From Rhodospirillales bacterium (lineage in GTDB: Bacteria > Pseudomonadota > Alphaproteobacteria > Acetobacterales > Acetobacteraceae), in NCBI GenBank assembly GCA_017304945.1, contig JAFKLG010000060.1, positions 1 to 64,000 on the forward strand: DNA of 64,000 nt, written 5' to 3'. Position numbers and translations under genes: made by a program. Each line of letters opens with the position of its first letter. The first letter of the stretch is position 1. Below the pieces are notes generated by a model that saw only the letters and a list, made by a program, of their open reading frames with translations, was not told the DNA's origin and searched no databases. Shown here in pieces: positions 26,572 to 36,040 of this stretch.

Positions 26572-27335
26572 CGGAACAAATCCTCTCCCATCGGGCGGAC
26601 CACTTCCGCCACGGGCATCTCGGGCGCCGACCAGGTGAGACCGCGCAGCAGCACGGCCGGCTGGCCCTCCGCCGCCTGACCCTGCAGCAGGGATGCGGCG
26701 GCGGCGATCTCGTCGGCGAAGCCGATGATGCTGACCTCCAGCGTGCGGCCGAACAGGTCGGGCTGGCCTCGCAGGTCGATCAGCGACGGGAGGCCGGCGC
26801 AGCCGATCGCGACGCCCACCGTGCCGCGGCGCCAGGGGCGCCCGAAACTGTCGCTGATCACCACGCCCAGCCGCACCCCGAACTTCGCGGAGAGGGCATC
26901 AAGCAGCCGTTCGGCGGTGCCGTCCGGATCGAGCGGCAACAGCAGCGCGCGCGCCACCCCGTCGGCCGGCGCGACATTGGACTGGTCGACCCCGGCATTG
27001 GCCATGACGAAGCCCAGCCGGTGCTGCATGATCATCAGGTTGGGACGGCTGCGCACGACACGGGTCGATTCCGACAGCACGACCTGGACCAGGCGCGGAT
27101 CCTTGCCGATCTCGGCGGCCAGTCGTTCGGCCTCCGGAGATGGCGTGACATCGGCCAGCACCACGCTGCGGCCTTCCGCCTTGGAGACGATTTTCTGCGC
27201 CAGCACCAGCACATCGCCGTCACGCGGCGTGAGACCGGCCCGCGCCATCCCGTCCGCGAGCAGCAAGGCCAGATCGTCGCCGGCCTGCACCATCGGCAGG
27301 CCCGGAATCGCGATCAGCTCCAACCGGGTGGTCAT
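26568..27335 (-). CDS. cofE: Coenzyme F420-0:L-glutamate ligase (CofE)
   Basis: GTP-dependent ligase that adds the glutamate tail to F420-0. It is a stand-alone 255-residue protein, as in archaea and proteobacteria. The mycobacterial FbiB version has a fused C-terminal flavin-reductase domain, which is absent here. Motifs: VLAQKIVSKAEGR, FVMANAGVDQSN and ISDSFGRPWRRGTVGVAIG. First gene of cofE-cofD-cofC; the promoter must be in 27336-27546. No regulator binding site was recognised. Confidence 0.96.
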   Translation of the reverse strand: MTTRLELIAIPGLPMVQAGDDLALLLADGMARAGLTPRDGDVLVLAQKIVSKAEGRSVVLADVTPSPEAERLAAEIGKDPRLVQVVLSESTRVVRSRPNLMIMQHRLGFVMANAGVDQSNVAPADGVARALLLPLDPDGTAERLLDALSAKFGVRLGVVISDSFGRPWRRGTVGVAIGCAGLPSLIDLRGQPDLFGRTLEVSIIGFADEIAAAASLLQGQAAEGQPAVLLRGLTWSAPEMPVAEVVRPMGEDLFR

Positions 27336-27663
27336 CGGGGCCGCATGGATCGGGCGCGCGGAAATCGGTGCCGCATGTCAGGCGCTCGGGCGCACGCCGC
27401 CCGCCGGACCGGCCGCGAGGCGCGGGGCAGGGTGGCAGCCAGGCATCGGCACGACGGACCTCCGTGGACGGTGCGCCGCACGCTACTGCCGAGCGGATGC
27501 GCCAGCAACCGGGAGAGGCGTCAGGGGGGCATTGCGACGTCCTCAACCGTCACGGCCGGCCCTCGAGCCGGCCATCCCCGAGGCACGGTGCCGGTGGGGA
27601 TGGCCGGACGAGCCAGGCCATGACGGAACGAGCAGCGCGTAACGACCGTCGTGGGACCCCGGT
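27336..27663. other. Gap between cofE and the SDR gene: no gene recognised
   Basis: 328 bases without a convincing coding frame. It contains the upstream region of cofE and the inverted REP-like repeat at 27547-27626. Short open frames here are unlike any family I know and overlap the repeat. Confidence 0.6.
27547..27626. repeat. Inverted pair of REP-like palindromic repeats
   Basis: Two imperfect inverted copies of a GC-rich element (left arm 27547-27579, right arm 27596-27626) flank a small palindrome GGCACGGTGCC (27582-27592). The right copy shares 20 identical bases, GTGCCGGTGGGGATGGCCGG (27588-27607), with 47110-47129. The whole can fold into a large hairpin 38 bases beyond the SDR stop and may act as its terminator. 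Confidence 0.75.
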
Positions 27664-28524
27664 TCAGAGGATCGGCTTGCCGCCTGTCACCGCCACGGTC
27701 GCCCCGGACACGTAGCTGCCTTCGTCCGAGGCCAGCAGCACATAGACCGGCGCGAGCTCCGCCGGCTGCCCCGGCCGCTTCATCGGCACCTGGCTGCCGA
27801 AGCTCTTCACCTTCTCGGGCGGCATGGTGGCCGGGATCAGCGGCGTCCAGATCGGGCCCGGCGCCACGCAGTTCGCGCGGATCCCCTTCTCGGCGAGCAA
27901 CTGCGCCAGGCTGGCCGTGAAGTTCTGGATCGCGCCCTTGGTCGCCGCATAATGCACCAGCGACGGGCTGGGCGTGTCCGCGTTCACCGAGGTCGTGTTG
28001 ACGATCGCGGCGCCCGCCTTCATGTGCGGCAGCGCCGCCTTTGTGATGCGGAACATCGCGCCGATGTTGATGTCGAAGGTGCGGTCCCACTCCTCGTCGC
28101 TGATCTCCTCGAGCGAGTCGTGGCTCATCTGGAACGCGGCATTGTTGACCAGCACGTCCAGCCGGCCGAACGCGTCCACCGCCTTCTGCACGATGGCGCG
28201 GCACTGCGCGGGATCGGCGATGTCGCCCGGGACCAGCTCCACCTTGCGGCCCGCCTCCTTCACCCAGCGGGCCGTTTCCTCGGCATCGTCATGCTCGTCG
28301 AGATAGGAAATCAACAGGTCGGCGCCCTCACGGGCGAAGGCGATGGCGACGGCGCGACCGATGCCGCTGTCGCCGCCGGTGATGATCGCGACCTTGCCGG
28401 CCAGTTTCCCGGCGCCCTTGTAGCTCGTCTCGCCATGATCCGGCTTCGGATCCATCTGGCTGGTGCGGCCGGGAACCTGCGACTGCGACTGTTCGCGGAA
28501 GGGAGGCGTGGGTGTGTCGTTCAT
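27664..28524 (-). CDS. SDR family oxidoreductase (general-stress YdaD/YhdF type)
   Basis: Short-chain dehydrogenase/reductase of 286 residues from ATG 28524. It has the extended, Pro/Gln-rich N-terminus typical of the YdaD/YhdF group (about 40 residues before the fold), the nucleotide site TGGDSGIGRA, NNAAF, and the catalytic YAATKG with an upstream Ser in NTTSVNA. NAD(P)-dependent; substrate unknown, family members are linked to stress. It is between cofE and the fgd-like gene but has its own gaps on both sides (151 bases to fgd). Confidence 0.9.
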   Translation of the reverse strand: MNDTPTPPFREQSQSQVPGRTSQMDPKPDHGETSYKGAGKLAGKVAIITGGDSGIGRAVAIAFAREGADLLISYLDEHDDAEETARWVKEAGRKVELVPGDIADPAQCRAIVQKAVDAFGRLDVLVNNAAFQMSHDSLEEISDEEWDRTFDINIGAMFRITKAALPHMKAGAAIVNTTSVNADTPSPSLVHYAATKGAIQNFTASLAQLLAEKGIRANCVAPGPIWTPLIPATMPPEKVKSFGSQVPMKRPGQPAELAPVYVLLASDEGSYVSGATVAVTGGKPIL

Positions 28525-28675
28525 GTCGGATCCTGTGACCGGCGCTGTTGTGCGGGCAGTGCGACGGGCGCACTGATGCAGGAACGCGCGGCCCCTGATC
28601 CGCCGCCTGCGCGACGGATCACGACCCGGTGTGGAAAGCTGCGCCGGCCACTGGCGGGCCGGCACCAGCCCCGTG

Positions 28676-29680
28676 TCAGTCGAACCGCTGCCGCAGCTTC
28701 GGCAGCACCTGCTCCCCGTACAGTTTCAGGAAGCGTGCCTGATCGGGACCCGGTGCGTGGAACACCAGGTGACGGAAGCCCATTTCGATGTAGGGGCGGA
28801 TCTTCTCGATATGCTCGTCGGGGTCGGTGGAAACGATCCAGCGACTGGCGGCACGCTCCACCGGAAGGGCGGCGGACAGGCGCTCCATCTCGCGCGGATC
28901 CTCGACGCTCATCTTCTCCTCCGGCGTGAGCGCCAGCGCCGCCCAGTGCCGGGTATCCTCCATGGCCCGCGTGCGATCGGTGTCGAACGAGACCTTCATC
29001 TCGATCATCCGGTCGTAGTCGGGCTTCGGCTTGGACGCGAGCTTCAGGCCTTCCTCCACATTCGGCAGCAGGGTCTCCGTGTAGAGCTCCCATTTCTTGC
29101 CGCTGGTGCAGATGAAGCCGTCCGCCATCCGTCCTGCGTATTTGGCCACCTGCGGGCCGGCGCCGGCGACGTAGATCGGCAGCGGGGCGCCCGGCTTGTC
29201 ATAGATCGTGGCGTTCTCGGTCTTGTAGTACTCGCCTTCGAACGTCAGGTGGTCCTCCGACCAGAGGCGACGGATCAGCGTCAGCGCCTCGCGGAGCCGC
29301 GCGAACCGCTCCTTCATCTCCGGCCACTTCATGCCGGTGGAGGGCACTTCGTTCAGCCCCTCGCCGGTGCCGACGCCCAGGATCACCCGCCCCGGGAACA
29401 TGGACCCGAGCGTGCCGAAGACCTGCGCGACGACGGAGGGGTGATAGCGGAAGGTCGGTGTCAGCACGGAGGTGCCCATCACGATCCGGCTGGTGCTGGC
29501 GCCGAGCGCGCCAAGCCAGGCGAGGGCGGAAGGCGCGTGGCCGTCGGTGTGCTTCCAGGGCTGGAAGTGATCGCTGATGAACACCGAGTCGAAGCCGACC
29601 TGTTCCGCCAGGACCGAGAAGTCCAGCAGTGGCTTGGGGGCGAATTGTTCGGCGGATGCCTTGTAGCCGAGCTTCAGCAT
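28676..29680 (-). CDS. fgd: F420-dependent glucose-6-phosphate dehydrogenase
   Basis: Oxidises glucose 6-phosphate to 6-phosphogluconolactone while reducing F420. 334 residues, about the size of mycobacterial Fgd1, and aligns with it almost throughout (LKLGYKASAEQFAP, DHFQPWKH, GTSVLTPTFRYHP, FICTSGK, RWIVSTDPDE). Active-site residues known from Fgd1 are all present at matching places: D37, H38, W42, E107, and the phosphate-binding K195, K256 and R280. AGGAGG precedes the start. It should be the F420H2 source for the LLM enzymes nearby. A close relative with another sugar-phosphate substrate cannot be fully excluded. Confidence 0.92.
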   Translation of the reverse strand: MLKLGYKASAEQFAPKPLLDFSVLAEQVGFDSVFISDHFQPWKHTDGHAPSALAWLGALGASTSRIVMGTSVLTPTFRYHPSVVAQVFGTLGSMFPGRVILGVGTGEGLNEVPSTGMKWPEMKERFARLREALTLIRRLWSEDHLTFEGEYYKTENATIYDKPGAPLPIYVAGAGPQVAKYAGRMADGFICTSGKKWELYTETLLPNVEEGLKLASKPKPDYDRMIEMKVSFDTDRTRAMEDTRHWAALALTPEEKMSVEDPREMERLSAALPVERAASRWIVSTDPDEHIEKIRPYIEMGFRHLVFHAPGPDQARFLKLYGEQVLPKLRQRFD

Positions 29681-30043
29681 GATGGACCTCCTCGACGGTT
29701 GGGCCGCAGGCTAACGCGTGTGCGGCGACGGCGAAACTCCGTGCGCCGCGACGGCGCCGCCGCCTCATGCGCCTAGATGGGGGCGGCGACCACATGCGCA
29801 TCCGCACGCCTCGCCGTCATCACCCTCGCGATCCGATCACAGCTCGGTCATGCCCGTTCCGCTTCAGCGAGGCGAGCCAACGTCCATTGCTGATACGCGC
29901 AGCCTGTGCCCGAACGGGCGCGTGGTGCTGGTCGATTGGCGCGGCCGTTCGGACGATCCGCTCAACGGCGAGGCTGCGGCACGCCGCTTCGTCGCCCCGT
30001 CACGCCGGAGCTTGCGGCCGTTGCGGCGGGCGCGCCGCGCGGG
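29681..30043. other. Gap between fgd and rutR: no gene recognised
   Basis: 363 bases holding the fgd upstream region and the downstream end of rutR. Several short plus-strand frames are open, one of them from about 29850 into the rutR end, but none has a good ribosome site or a recognisable product. I treat it as non-coding. Confidence 0.5.
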
Positions 30044-30700
30044 CTATCGGCTCGACCTGCTGGCGCCGGCGGGGCGCAACCGCTGCAGGAACAGCTCCGT
30101 GACGTGGGCGACGCTCTCCTCGTAGAACGCCGGGTCGCGGAGATCGCGGTCGCGCAGCGCGCGGATCTGGGTGGCGAAGTCGGCGAAATGCTGCGTGGTC
30201 GCCCAGAGCGAGAAGATCAACTGGTGCGGATCGATCGGCGCGATCAGCCCGGCCTCGATCCAGTGCCGGATCACGGCGGCCTTGGCCTCGACGGTCGGCC
30301 GGAGCACCGATCGCAGCCGGCCGGTCAGCACCGGCGCGCCCTGCATGACCTCCAGGCAGAACAGCCGGCTCGCCGCCGGATTGTCGCGGGAGAACGCCAT
30401 CTTCGTCGCGATATAGGCGCGGATCGCGGTGGCGGGGTCGGCCTCGGGGCGCAGTTCGTCGAGTGGCACCAGCCAGCCCTCGAGCACGTCGGCCAGCACC
30501 GCGGCATAGAGCGCTTCCTTGCCGGGAAAATAGTAGATCAGGTTGGACTTCGACACGTCCGCCTGCTGGGCGACGGCCTCGAGCGTGGTGCCCTCGACGC
30601 CGTAGCGGGAGAACAGGTCGAGGGCGGCGGCCAGGATCACGGCGCGCTTGCGCTGCGCCATGCGCTCGCGCCGGGTGGGCGCCTCCGCTGCCTCAGTCAT
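30044..30700 (-). CDS. rutR: TetR-family regulator RutR
   Basis: Pyrimidine-sensing repressor, 218 residues. The N-terminal helix-turn-helix (residues about 15-60, with QADVSKSNLIYYFPGKEALY) and the C-terminal domain (ASRLFCLEVMQGAPVL, APIDPHQLIFSLWATTQHFADFA region) follow E. coli RutR closely. In E. coli rutR is divergent; here it is the last gene of the rut run, overlapping rutD by eight bases. A matching operator lies upstream of rutA, so the operon is probably self-regulated with uracil or thymine as inducer. Confidence 0.9.
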   Translation of the reverse strand: MTEAAEAPTRRERMAQRKRAVILAAALDLFSRYGVEGTTLEAVAQQADVSKSNLIYYFPGKEALYAAVLADVLEGWLVPLDELRPEADPATAIRAYIATKMAFSRDNPAASRLFCLEVMQGAPVLTGRLRSVLRPTVEAKAAVIRHWIEAGLIAPIDPHQLIFSLWATTQHFADFATQIRALRDRDLRDPAFYEESVAHVTELFLQRLRPAGASRSSR

Positions 30701-31481
30701 GCGTGGCGAGGAAGGGCATCAGCACAGCGTCGAATGCCGCGGGCGCGGTGACGTTCACCGCGTGGCCGCCCCAGGGCAGCTCATGCAGCGTCGCGTTCGG
30801 CAGGGCGGCGGCGAGCGCGCGGGATTGCTGCGGCGCCACCAGCATGTCGTCGTGGCTCGCGACCAGCAGCGTGGGCGTTCGGATGGTCGGCAGCGATGCC
30901 GTCGCATCGAATCCGCGCAACGCGTCGATCCGTCGCTGCAGCGTCTCGGCCCCCTGGAAATGCGCAAGCCCGGCGGCGTCCTCCGCCGCGAGCCGCGCGG
31001 CGTTGTCGGCCATCCAGGACGCGGGATAGAGGAACAGCGGCTGTGCCCGCACATAGGCGGCGGCACCGGTGTCGCGCAGCAGCGCGAGCCGCGTCTCGAA
31101 GCAGCGGCGCGTGTGCGCATCCACCGCGGCCCAGCCGTTCACCACGACGAGGGTTTGCAGACGGTCGGGCGCAGCCTGCGCGAGCGCCAATCCGACGAGC
31201 CCGCCCAGCGCGTGCCCGACGAAGTGGCAGCGTGGGATGCCGGCATGATCGAGCATGGCCACGATATCCGCGGCCATGTCGGCGATCGTGTAGCCGGCCG
31301 GCAGGTCCTGTCGGTTGCGGCCGGTCCCGCGCTGGTCGTAGGCGAGGACCCGATAGCGATGCTGCAACGCCGGAAGCTGCGGCCTCCAATATGCCGCAAG
31401 TCCGCCCAGCCCGGCCGAGAGCACCACGACCGGAGCGTCGGGATACGGCCCGGGCAACAGCTCGTAATGCAGCAGACTCAC
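30693..31481 (-). CDS. rutD: RutD-like alpha/beta hydrolase
   Basis: Alpha/beta-hydrolase assigned to the aminoacrylate/carbamate step of the Rut pathway; 262 residues from GTG 31481, close to E. coli RutD. It has LSAGLGGLAAYW, AYDQRGTGRN and the nucleophile elbow region FVGHALGGLVGLALA. The elbow reads GHALGG: Ala replaces the usual Ser, as in the RutD group. It lies 70 bases after rutC. The context of rutA, B and C decides the name; on sequence alone it would be only a hydrolase-fold protein. Confidence 0.86.
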   Translation of the reverse strand: MSLLHYELLPGPYPDAPVVVLSAGLGGLAAYWRPQLPALQHRYRVLAYDQRGTGRNRQDLPAGYTIADMAADIVAMLDHAGIPRCHFVGHALGGLVGLALAQAAPDRLQTLVVVNGWAAVDAHTRRCFETRLALLRDTGAAAYVRAQPLFLYPASWMADNAARLAAEDAAGLAHFQGAETLQRRIDALRGFDATASLPTIRTPTLLVASHDDMLVAPQQSRALAAALPNATLHELPWGGHAVNVTAPAAFDAVLMPFLATHD

Positions 31482-31551
31482 CTTCTGCTTCCCGTGGATC
31501 GAACGCGGCGTGCCCGCGTGGTCTGGTCGTCGCGTGCCGACCCGCGCTGCG

Positions 31552-31944
31552 TCATTTCGCCGTCCCGACATGCGCGACGGAGGAGATCTCCACCAGCGCC
31601 TGCGGTTTCACCAGGCCGCACTGGATGCAGAATCGCGCCGGCTTGTCGCCTGGGAAGTAGCGCGCATAGACCTGGTTGATCGGCGCGTAGTTCGCCCAAT
31701 CGGTCAGGAAGATCATGTTGTAGGTGACGTCGGCCATGGTGCCGCCGGCGGCTTCCACCACGGCCTTGATCGACTCGAGCACGTGCTCCGCCTGCGCCGC
31801 CGCGTCGCCCGGATGCACGACCTCGAGATCGGCTCCGAGCGGCAGCATGCCGGAGACATAGACGACGCCATCTGCCATCGCGCCCGGCGAATACGGCGCG
31901 AGCGGCTTGCCCGCGCTGGGCGGGATGATCGGGATCATCGGCAT
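31552..31944 (-). CDS. rutC: RutC, Rid-family deaminase
   Basis: 130-residue RidA/YjgF-family protein that converts 3-aminoacrylate or its peracid in uracil breakdown. Features: [17 protein letters not shown] at the N-terminus, [10 protein letters not shown], and C-terminal [16 protein letters not shown] sits just before ATG 31944. It starts ten bases after rutB ends. Confidence 0.9.
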   Translation of the reverse strand: MPMIPIIPPSAGKPLAPYSPGAMADGVVYVSGMLPLGADLEVVHPGDAAAQAEHVLESIKAVVEAAGGTMADVTYNMIFLTDWANYAPINQVYARYFPGDKPARFCIQCGLVKPQALVEISSVAHVGTAK

Positions 31945-31954
31945 GGAAGCTCCA

Positions 31955-32664
31955 TCAGACTGAGAGGCAGGCGCGGAAATCCTCGACCGAGGCGACCCAG
32001 CCGAAGAAGGTTTCCACGTTGAACAGCGTCGCGTCCTGGATGTAGGCCGGCCCTGCGTGATGCGTCGCTTCGTGCAGCAGGATGCCGAAATATTCCAGGA
32101 AGAACCCGTCGCGCAGCGTCGACTCGACGCAGACGTTGGTGGCGATGCCGGTGAACACCAGCGTGCGGATGCCGCGGGCGCGCAGCATGCTGTCGAGCGC
32201 GGTGTTGAAGAAGGCGCTGTAGCGCGGCTTGGGCACCACCAGGTCGCCCGGCTGCGGCTGCAGCGCATCGACCAGCGCGTAGTCCCAGCCGCCTTTCGCG
32301 AGCAGCGTGCCCTGCAGCTCCGGCCGCTTGCGCATCGTCTTCAGCGCATTCGACTTGTGCCAGTTGGGGGAGCCGGGGCCGCCGGCCTCCACGTAGTCGC
32401 GATCCCAGCCGTTCTGGAAGAACACGACCTGCAGCCCCGCCTTGCGGGCGATCGCGATCGTCTCGCCGATGCGGGCGATCGCCGCTTCCGCGCCGGACAC
32501 GTCGAACCCGGCCAGATCGAGATAGCCGCCCTTCGTGGCGTAGGCGTTCTGCATGTCGACCACGATCAGCGCCGTCTCGGACGCGCGCAGCGTGATCGGC
32601 TCCGGCCGCGCCGGCAGGGTCACGACGCCCGGCGCGTCGGGCGGCAGATATCCGGCGGGTTCAC

Positions 32665-32668
<4 letters not shown>
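31955..32668 (-). CDS. rutB: RutB, ureidoacrylate/peroxyureidoacrylate amidohydrolase
   Basis: Isochorismatase-fold cysteine hydrolase, 237 residues, which removes carbamate from the ring-opened product of RutA. The catalytic triad regions are visible: Asp in IVVDMQNAY, Lys near [10 protein letters not shown], and Cys in [17 protein letters not shown] 32668 overlaps the rutA stop (ATGA). Confidence 0.93.
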
Positions 32669-33756
<1,088 letters not shown>

Positions 33757-33827
33757 GATGCGCGGCTCCTTGCGACAGGCATCACCATGGCTGCAAGCGA
33801 TGTGCCAGCGGCGCCGCAGGGAAAATC

Positions 33828-33843
33828 TGGACCAAATGGTCCA
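33828..33843. promoter_or_regulatory. RutR operator (perfect inverted repeat)
   Basis: TGGACCAAATGGTCCA: two 7-base arms with a 2-base spacer, the same layout as the E. coli RutR consensus TTGACCAnnTGGTCAA, differing at one symmetrical position. It lies 72-87 bases upstream of the rutA start and about 145 upstream of the divergent oxygenase gene, so it could control both. Assignment is by motif; no binding data. Confidence 0.82.
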
Positions 33844-33846
33844 ATT

Positions 33847-33862
33847 CGGTCCAGATGGTCCA
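33847..33862. promoter_or_regulatory. Second, weaker RutR-like site
   Basis: CGGTCCAGATGGTCCA has a perfect right arm (TGGTCCA) and a degraded left arm, four bases from the perfect site. It may be a secondary or remnant operator for cooperative binding. Confidence 0.45.
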
Positions 33863-33988
33863 AAATAGCGGCAGGCCGCGCCCGCGGCGTACGCAAACTG
33901 GCCGCGTGCGATGGCTGCGTCCCCCGATCGCGGGCTGGCACGCCGCCTGCAAAGCCGGCTGCGATTGAACACCGAGGGGTCCGGGCTC

Positions 33989-34975
33989 ATGAATCACGAC
34001 GCGGCCGATAGCGGGATCGCGCGCCTGCCGATCATCGACATGACGGGGCTGGGCGAGCCGACCGCCGATGCGCGCATCGCCGCGGAACTCGACGACGCCT
34101 TCTCCCGCATCGGCTTCGCCTATTTCCGCAACATCGGCGTCGCGCCGGAGCTGGTGGAGACGGTGTTCGCCCAGTCCCGCCGCTTCCACGGCCAGTCCGA
34201 CGAAGCCAAGCGCCGCCTCACGATCAACGGGTTCCACCGTGGCTACATGGCGCCGAACACGTCGCAGATCGTGACCTCCAGCGTCGCCACCGTGAAGCGG
34301 CCGAACTACAGCGAATCGCTGATGCTGATGAACGAGGTGCCGCCCGGCGACCCGCGCTACGGCGCGCCGCTGATGGGTCCGAACCAGTGGCCGGACGAGC
34401 TGCCCGGGTTCCGCGAGGGTGTCGCCGCCTACGACGCCGCCATGGCTGCGTTCTGCCAGAAGCTGCTGCGTCCGATGGCGCTTGCGCTCGGCATGGCACC
34501 CGAGGCGATCGCGCCCTTTTTCGCTAAGCCCACGACGTTCCTGCGCCTGCTGCATTACCCGCCGCAGCCGCCCGATGCCGATGACGAGACGTTCGGCTCC
34601 GCCCCGCATACCGATTACGGGTTCCTCACCGTGCTGGTGCAGGACAGCGCGGGCGGGCTGGAGGTGCGGCGGCGCGATGGCACCTGGCTGCCCGCGCCGC
34701 CCGTCCCCGGCACCTGGGTGGTGAACGTCGCCGACATGCTGTCGCGCTGGACCAACGGCCGCTGGATGTCGACGCCGCACCGGGTGAAGAACCTGTCGGG
34801 GGGCGACCGCTATTCCTGCCCGTATTTCTTCGACATGGACATGGACGCGGTCGTGGAGTGCCTGCCCACCTGCACCGGCCCGGACAATCCGCCGCGACAC
34901 CCTCCGGTCCGCTACGGCGACTACCTGATGGAGCGCCTGGACAAGAACTACGCCTATCGCAAGCCCGCCGCCTGA
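33989..34975 (+). CDS. 2-oxoglutarate/Fe(II)-dependent oxygenase (isopenicillin-N-synthase-like)
   Basis: Soluble non-heme iron oxygenase of 328 residues from ATG 33989 (GAGGGG upstream). Iron ligands H207 and D209 (HTD) and H264, and the 2-oxoglutarate-binding R274-Y-S276, are intact, so it should be active. The N-terminal DIOX_N domain begins LPIIDM. The same family includes fungal thymine-7-hydroxylase and plant oxygenases. Divergent from rutA over the RutR operator and 29 bases before an ABC operon, so a pyrimidine or related nitrogen compound is a reasonable substrate guess, not proved. Confidence 0.9.
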   Translation: MNHDAADSGIARLPIIDMTGLGEPTADARIAAELDDAFSRIGFAYFRNIGVAPELVETVFAQSRRFHGQSDEAKRRLTINGFHRGYMAPNTSQIVTSSVATVKRPNYSESLMLMNEVPPGDPRYGAPLMGPNQWPDELPGFREGVAAYDAAMAAFCQKLLRPMALALGMAPEAIAPFFAKPTTFLRLLHYPPQPPDADDETFGSAPHTDYGFLTVLVQDSAGGLEVRRRDGTWLPAPPVPGTWVVNVADMLSRWTNGRWMSTPHRVKNLSGGDRYSCPYFFDMDMDAVVECLPTCTGPDNPPRHPPVRYGDYLMERLDKNYAYRKPAA

Positions 34976-35004
34976 GCGGGTCGCTTCCGACGAAAGGACG
35001 CTCC

Positions 35005-36030
35005 ATGCCGATCTCCCGCCGGCGGCTGCTCGCCGCCTCCGCGCTCGCGCTCTGGGCCGCGCGCGCGGCGATGGCCGACGATGCCCCGCTCGTCATCAAC
35101 ACCTATGGCGGCCGCTGGGGCACGTTCTGGCGCGACCAGTTGGTGCCGAAGCTGCGCCCGATCGTCGGCCGGCCGGTGCAGCTCGAGATCGGGCTGGGCG
35201 CTGCCTGGGCCGCCGCCTTCCGCGCCGCCGGTAAGAACGCGCCGCCGTTTCCGTGCCTGATGACGAACGAGCGCTACGCCGTCTCGCTGCGCGCCGAAGG
35301 CTACTTCGCGCCGCTGAGTACCGCCCAGGTGCCGAACCTCGCCCAGGTCGCCGCGGTCGCGCGCTACAAGGACGACATGTCGGTCACCGGCATGATCTCG
35401 CCCTTCGGCATCGTCTATCGCACCGACATGGTGAAGACGCCGCCCAAGTCGTGGCGCGAGCTGTGGAACCCCGCCTACAAGGGTCAGATCGGCTTCTATT
35501 CCGTCGACAACTCGGCGGCGATCATGCTGGTCATGCTGGCAGGGAAGCTGTTCGGCAAGGGCGAGCAGGATATCGAGACTGGCATCGCCAAGATCGCCGA
35601 ACTGAAGCCGTTCCCGCAGGCGGCGTTCAGCGGCCAGCTCTCGCCGATGCTGGCGCAGGGTCAGGTCTCCATCGCGCCGCTCGACTACGGGGAGGCCTAT
35701 GCGCTCAAGAAGAAGGGCGTGCCGATCGGCATGGTCGTGCCGGAAGACGGCGTGCTGATGTACGACCAGTCGTTCAACCTCGCCGCCGCCTCGCCGCAGA
35801 AGGACCTCGCCGCCCGCTACCTCGACTTCATCCTGAGCCCCGAGATCCAGCTCATGCTGGCGAAAGAGTTCTACGTCGCGCCGGTCAACACGACGGTGAA
35901 GCTGCCGGACGAGCTGAAGGAGGCGATCCCGGTCTCGGGCGACGCCCTGTCCTCGATCCTGCGCTTCGACTGGGGCTTCGCCGCGGCCAACCAGCCGCAG
36001 ATCTCCAAGCTCTGGTCCGCCGCGATCTGA
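35005..36030 (+). CDS. ABC transporter substrate-binding protein (spermidine/putrescine-like, family 8)
   Basis: Exported binding protein, 341 residues. The signal peptide begins PISRRRLLAASALAL (twin-arginine-like) and ends near AAMADD. The body shows NTYGGRWG, FGIVYRTD and WRELWNPAYKGQIGF, the marks of the PotD/family-8 group. It is the receptor of the importer encoded by the next three genes. The ligand is unknown. Placement beside rut genes that lack RutG makes a pyrimidine or related compound possible. Confidence 0.92.
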   Translation: MPISRRRLLAASALALWAARAAMADDAPLVINTYGGRWGTFWRDQLVPKLRPIVGRPVQLEIGLGAAWAAAFRAAGKNAPPFPCLMTNERYAVSLRAEGYFAPLSTAQVPNLAQVAAVARYKDDMSVTGMISPFGIVYRTDMVKTPPKSWRELWNPAYKGQIGFYSVDNSAAIMLVMLAGKLFGKGEQDIETGIAKIAELKPFPQAAFSGQLSPMLAQGQVSIAPLDYGEAYALKKKGVPIGMVVPEDGVLMYDQSFNLAAASPQKDLAARYLDFILSPEIQLMLAKEFYVAPVNTTVKLPDELKEAIPVSGDALSSILRFDWGFAAANQPQISKLWSAAI

Positions 36031-36040
36031 TCCGCATCCG

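Noticed and set aside
29850..30125. Small plus-strand ORF between fgd and rutR
   Set aside because: No ribosome site, no recognisable family, and it runs into the rutR coding region on the other strand.
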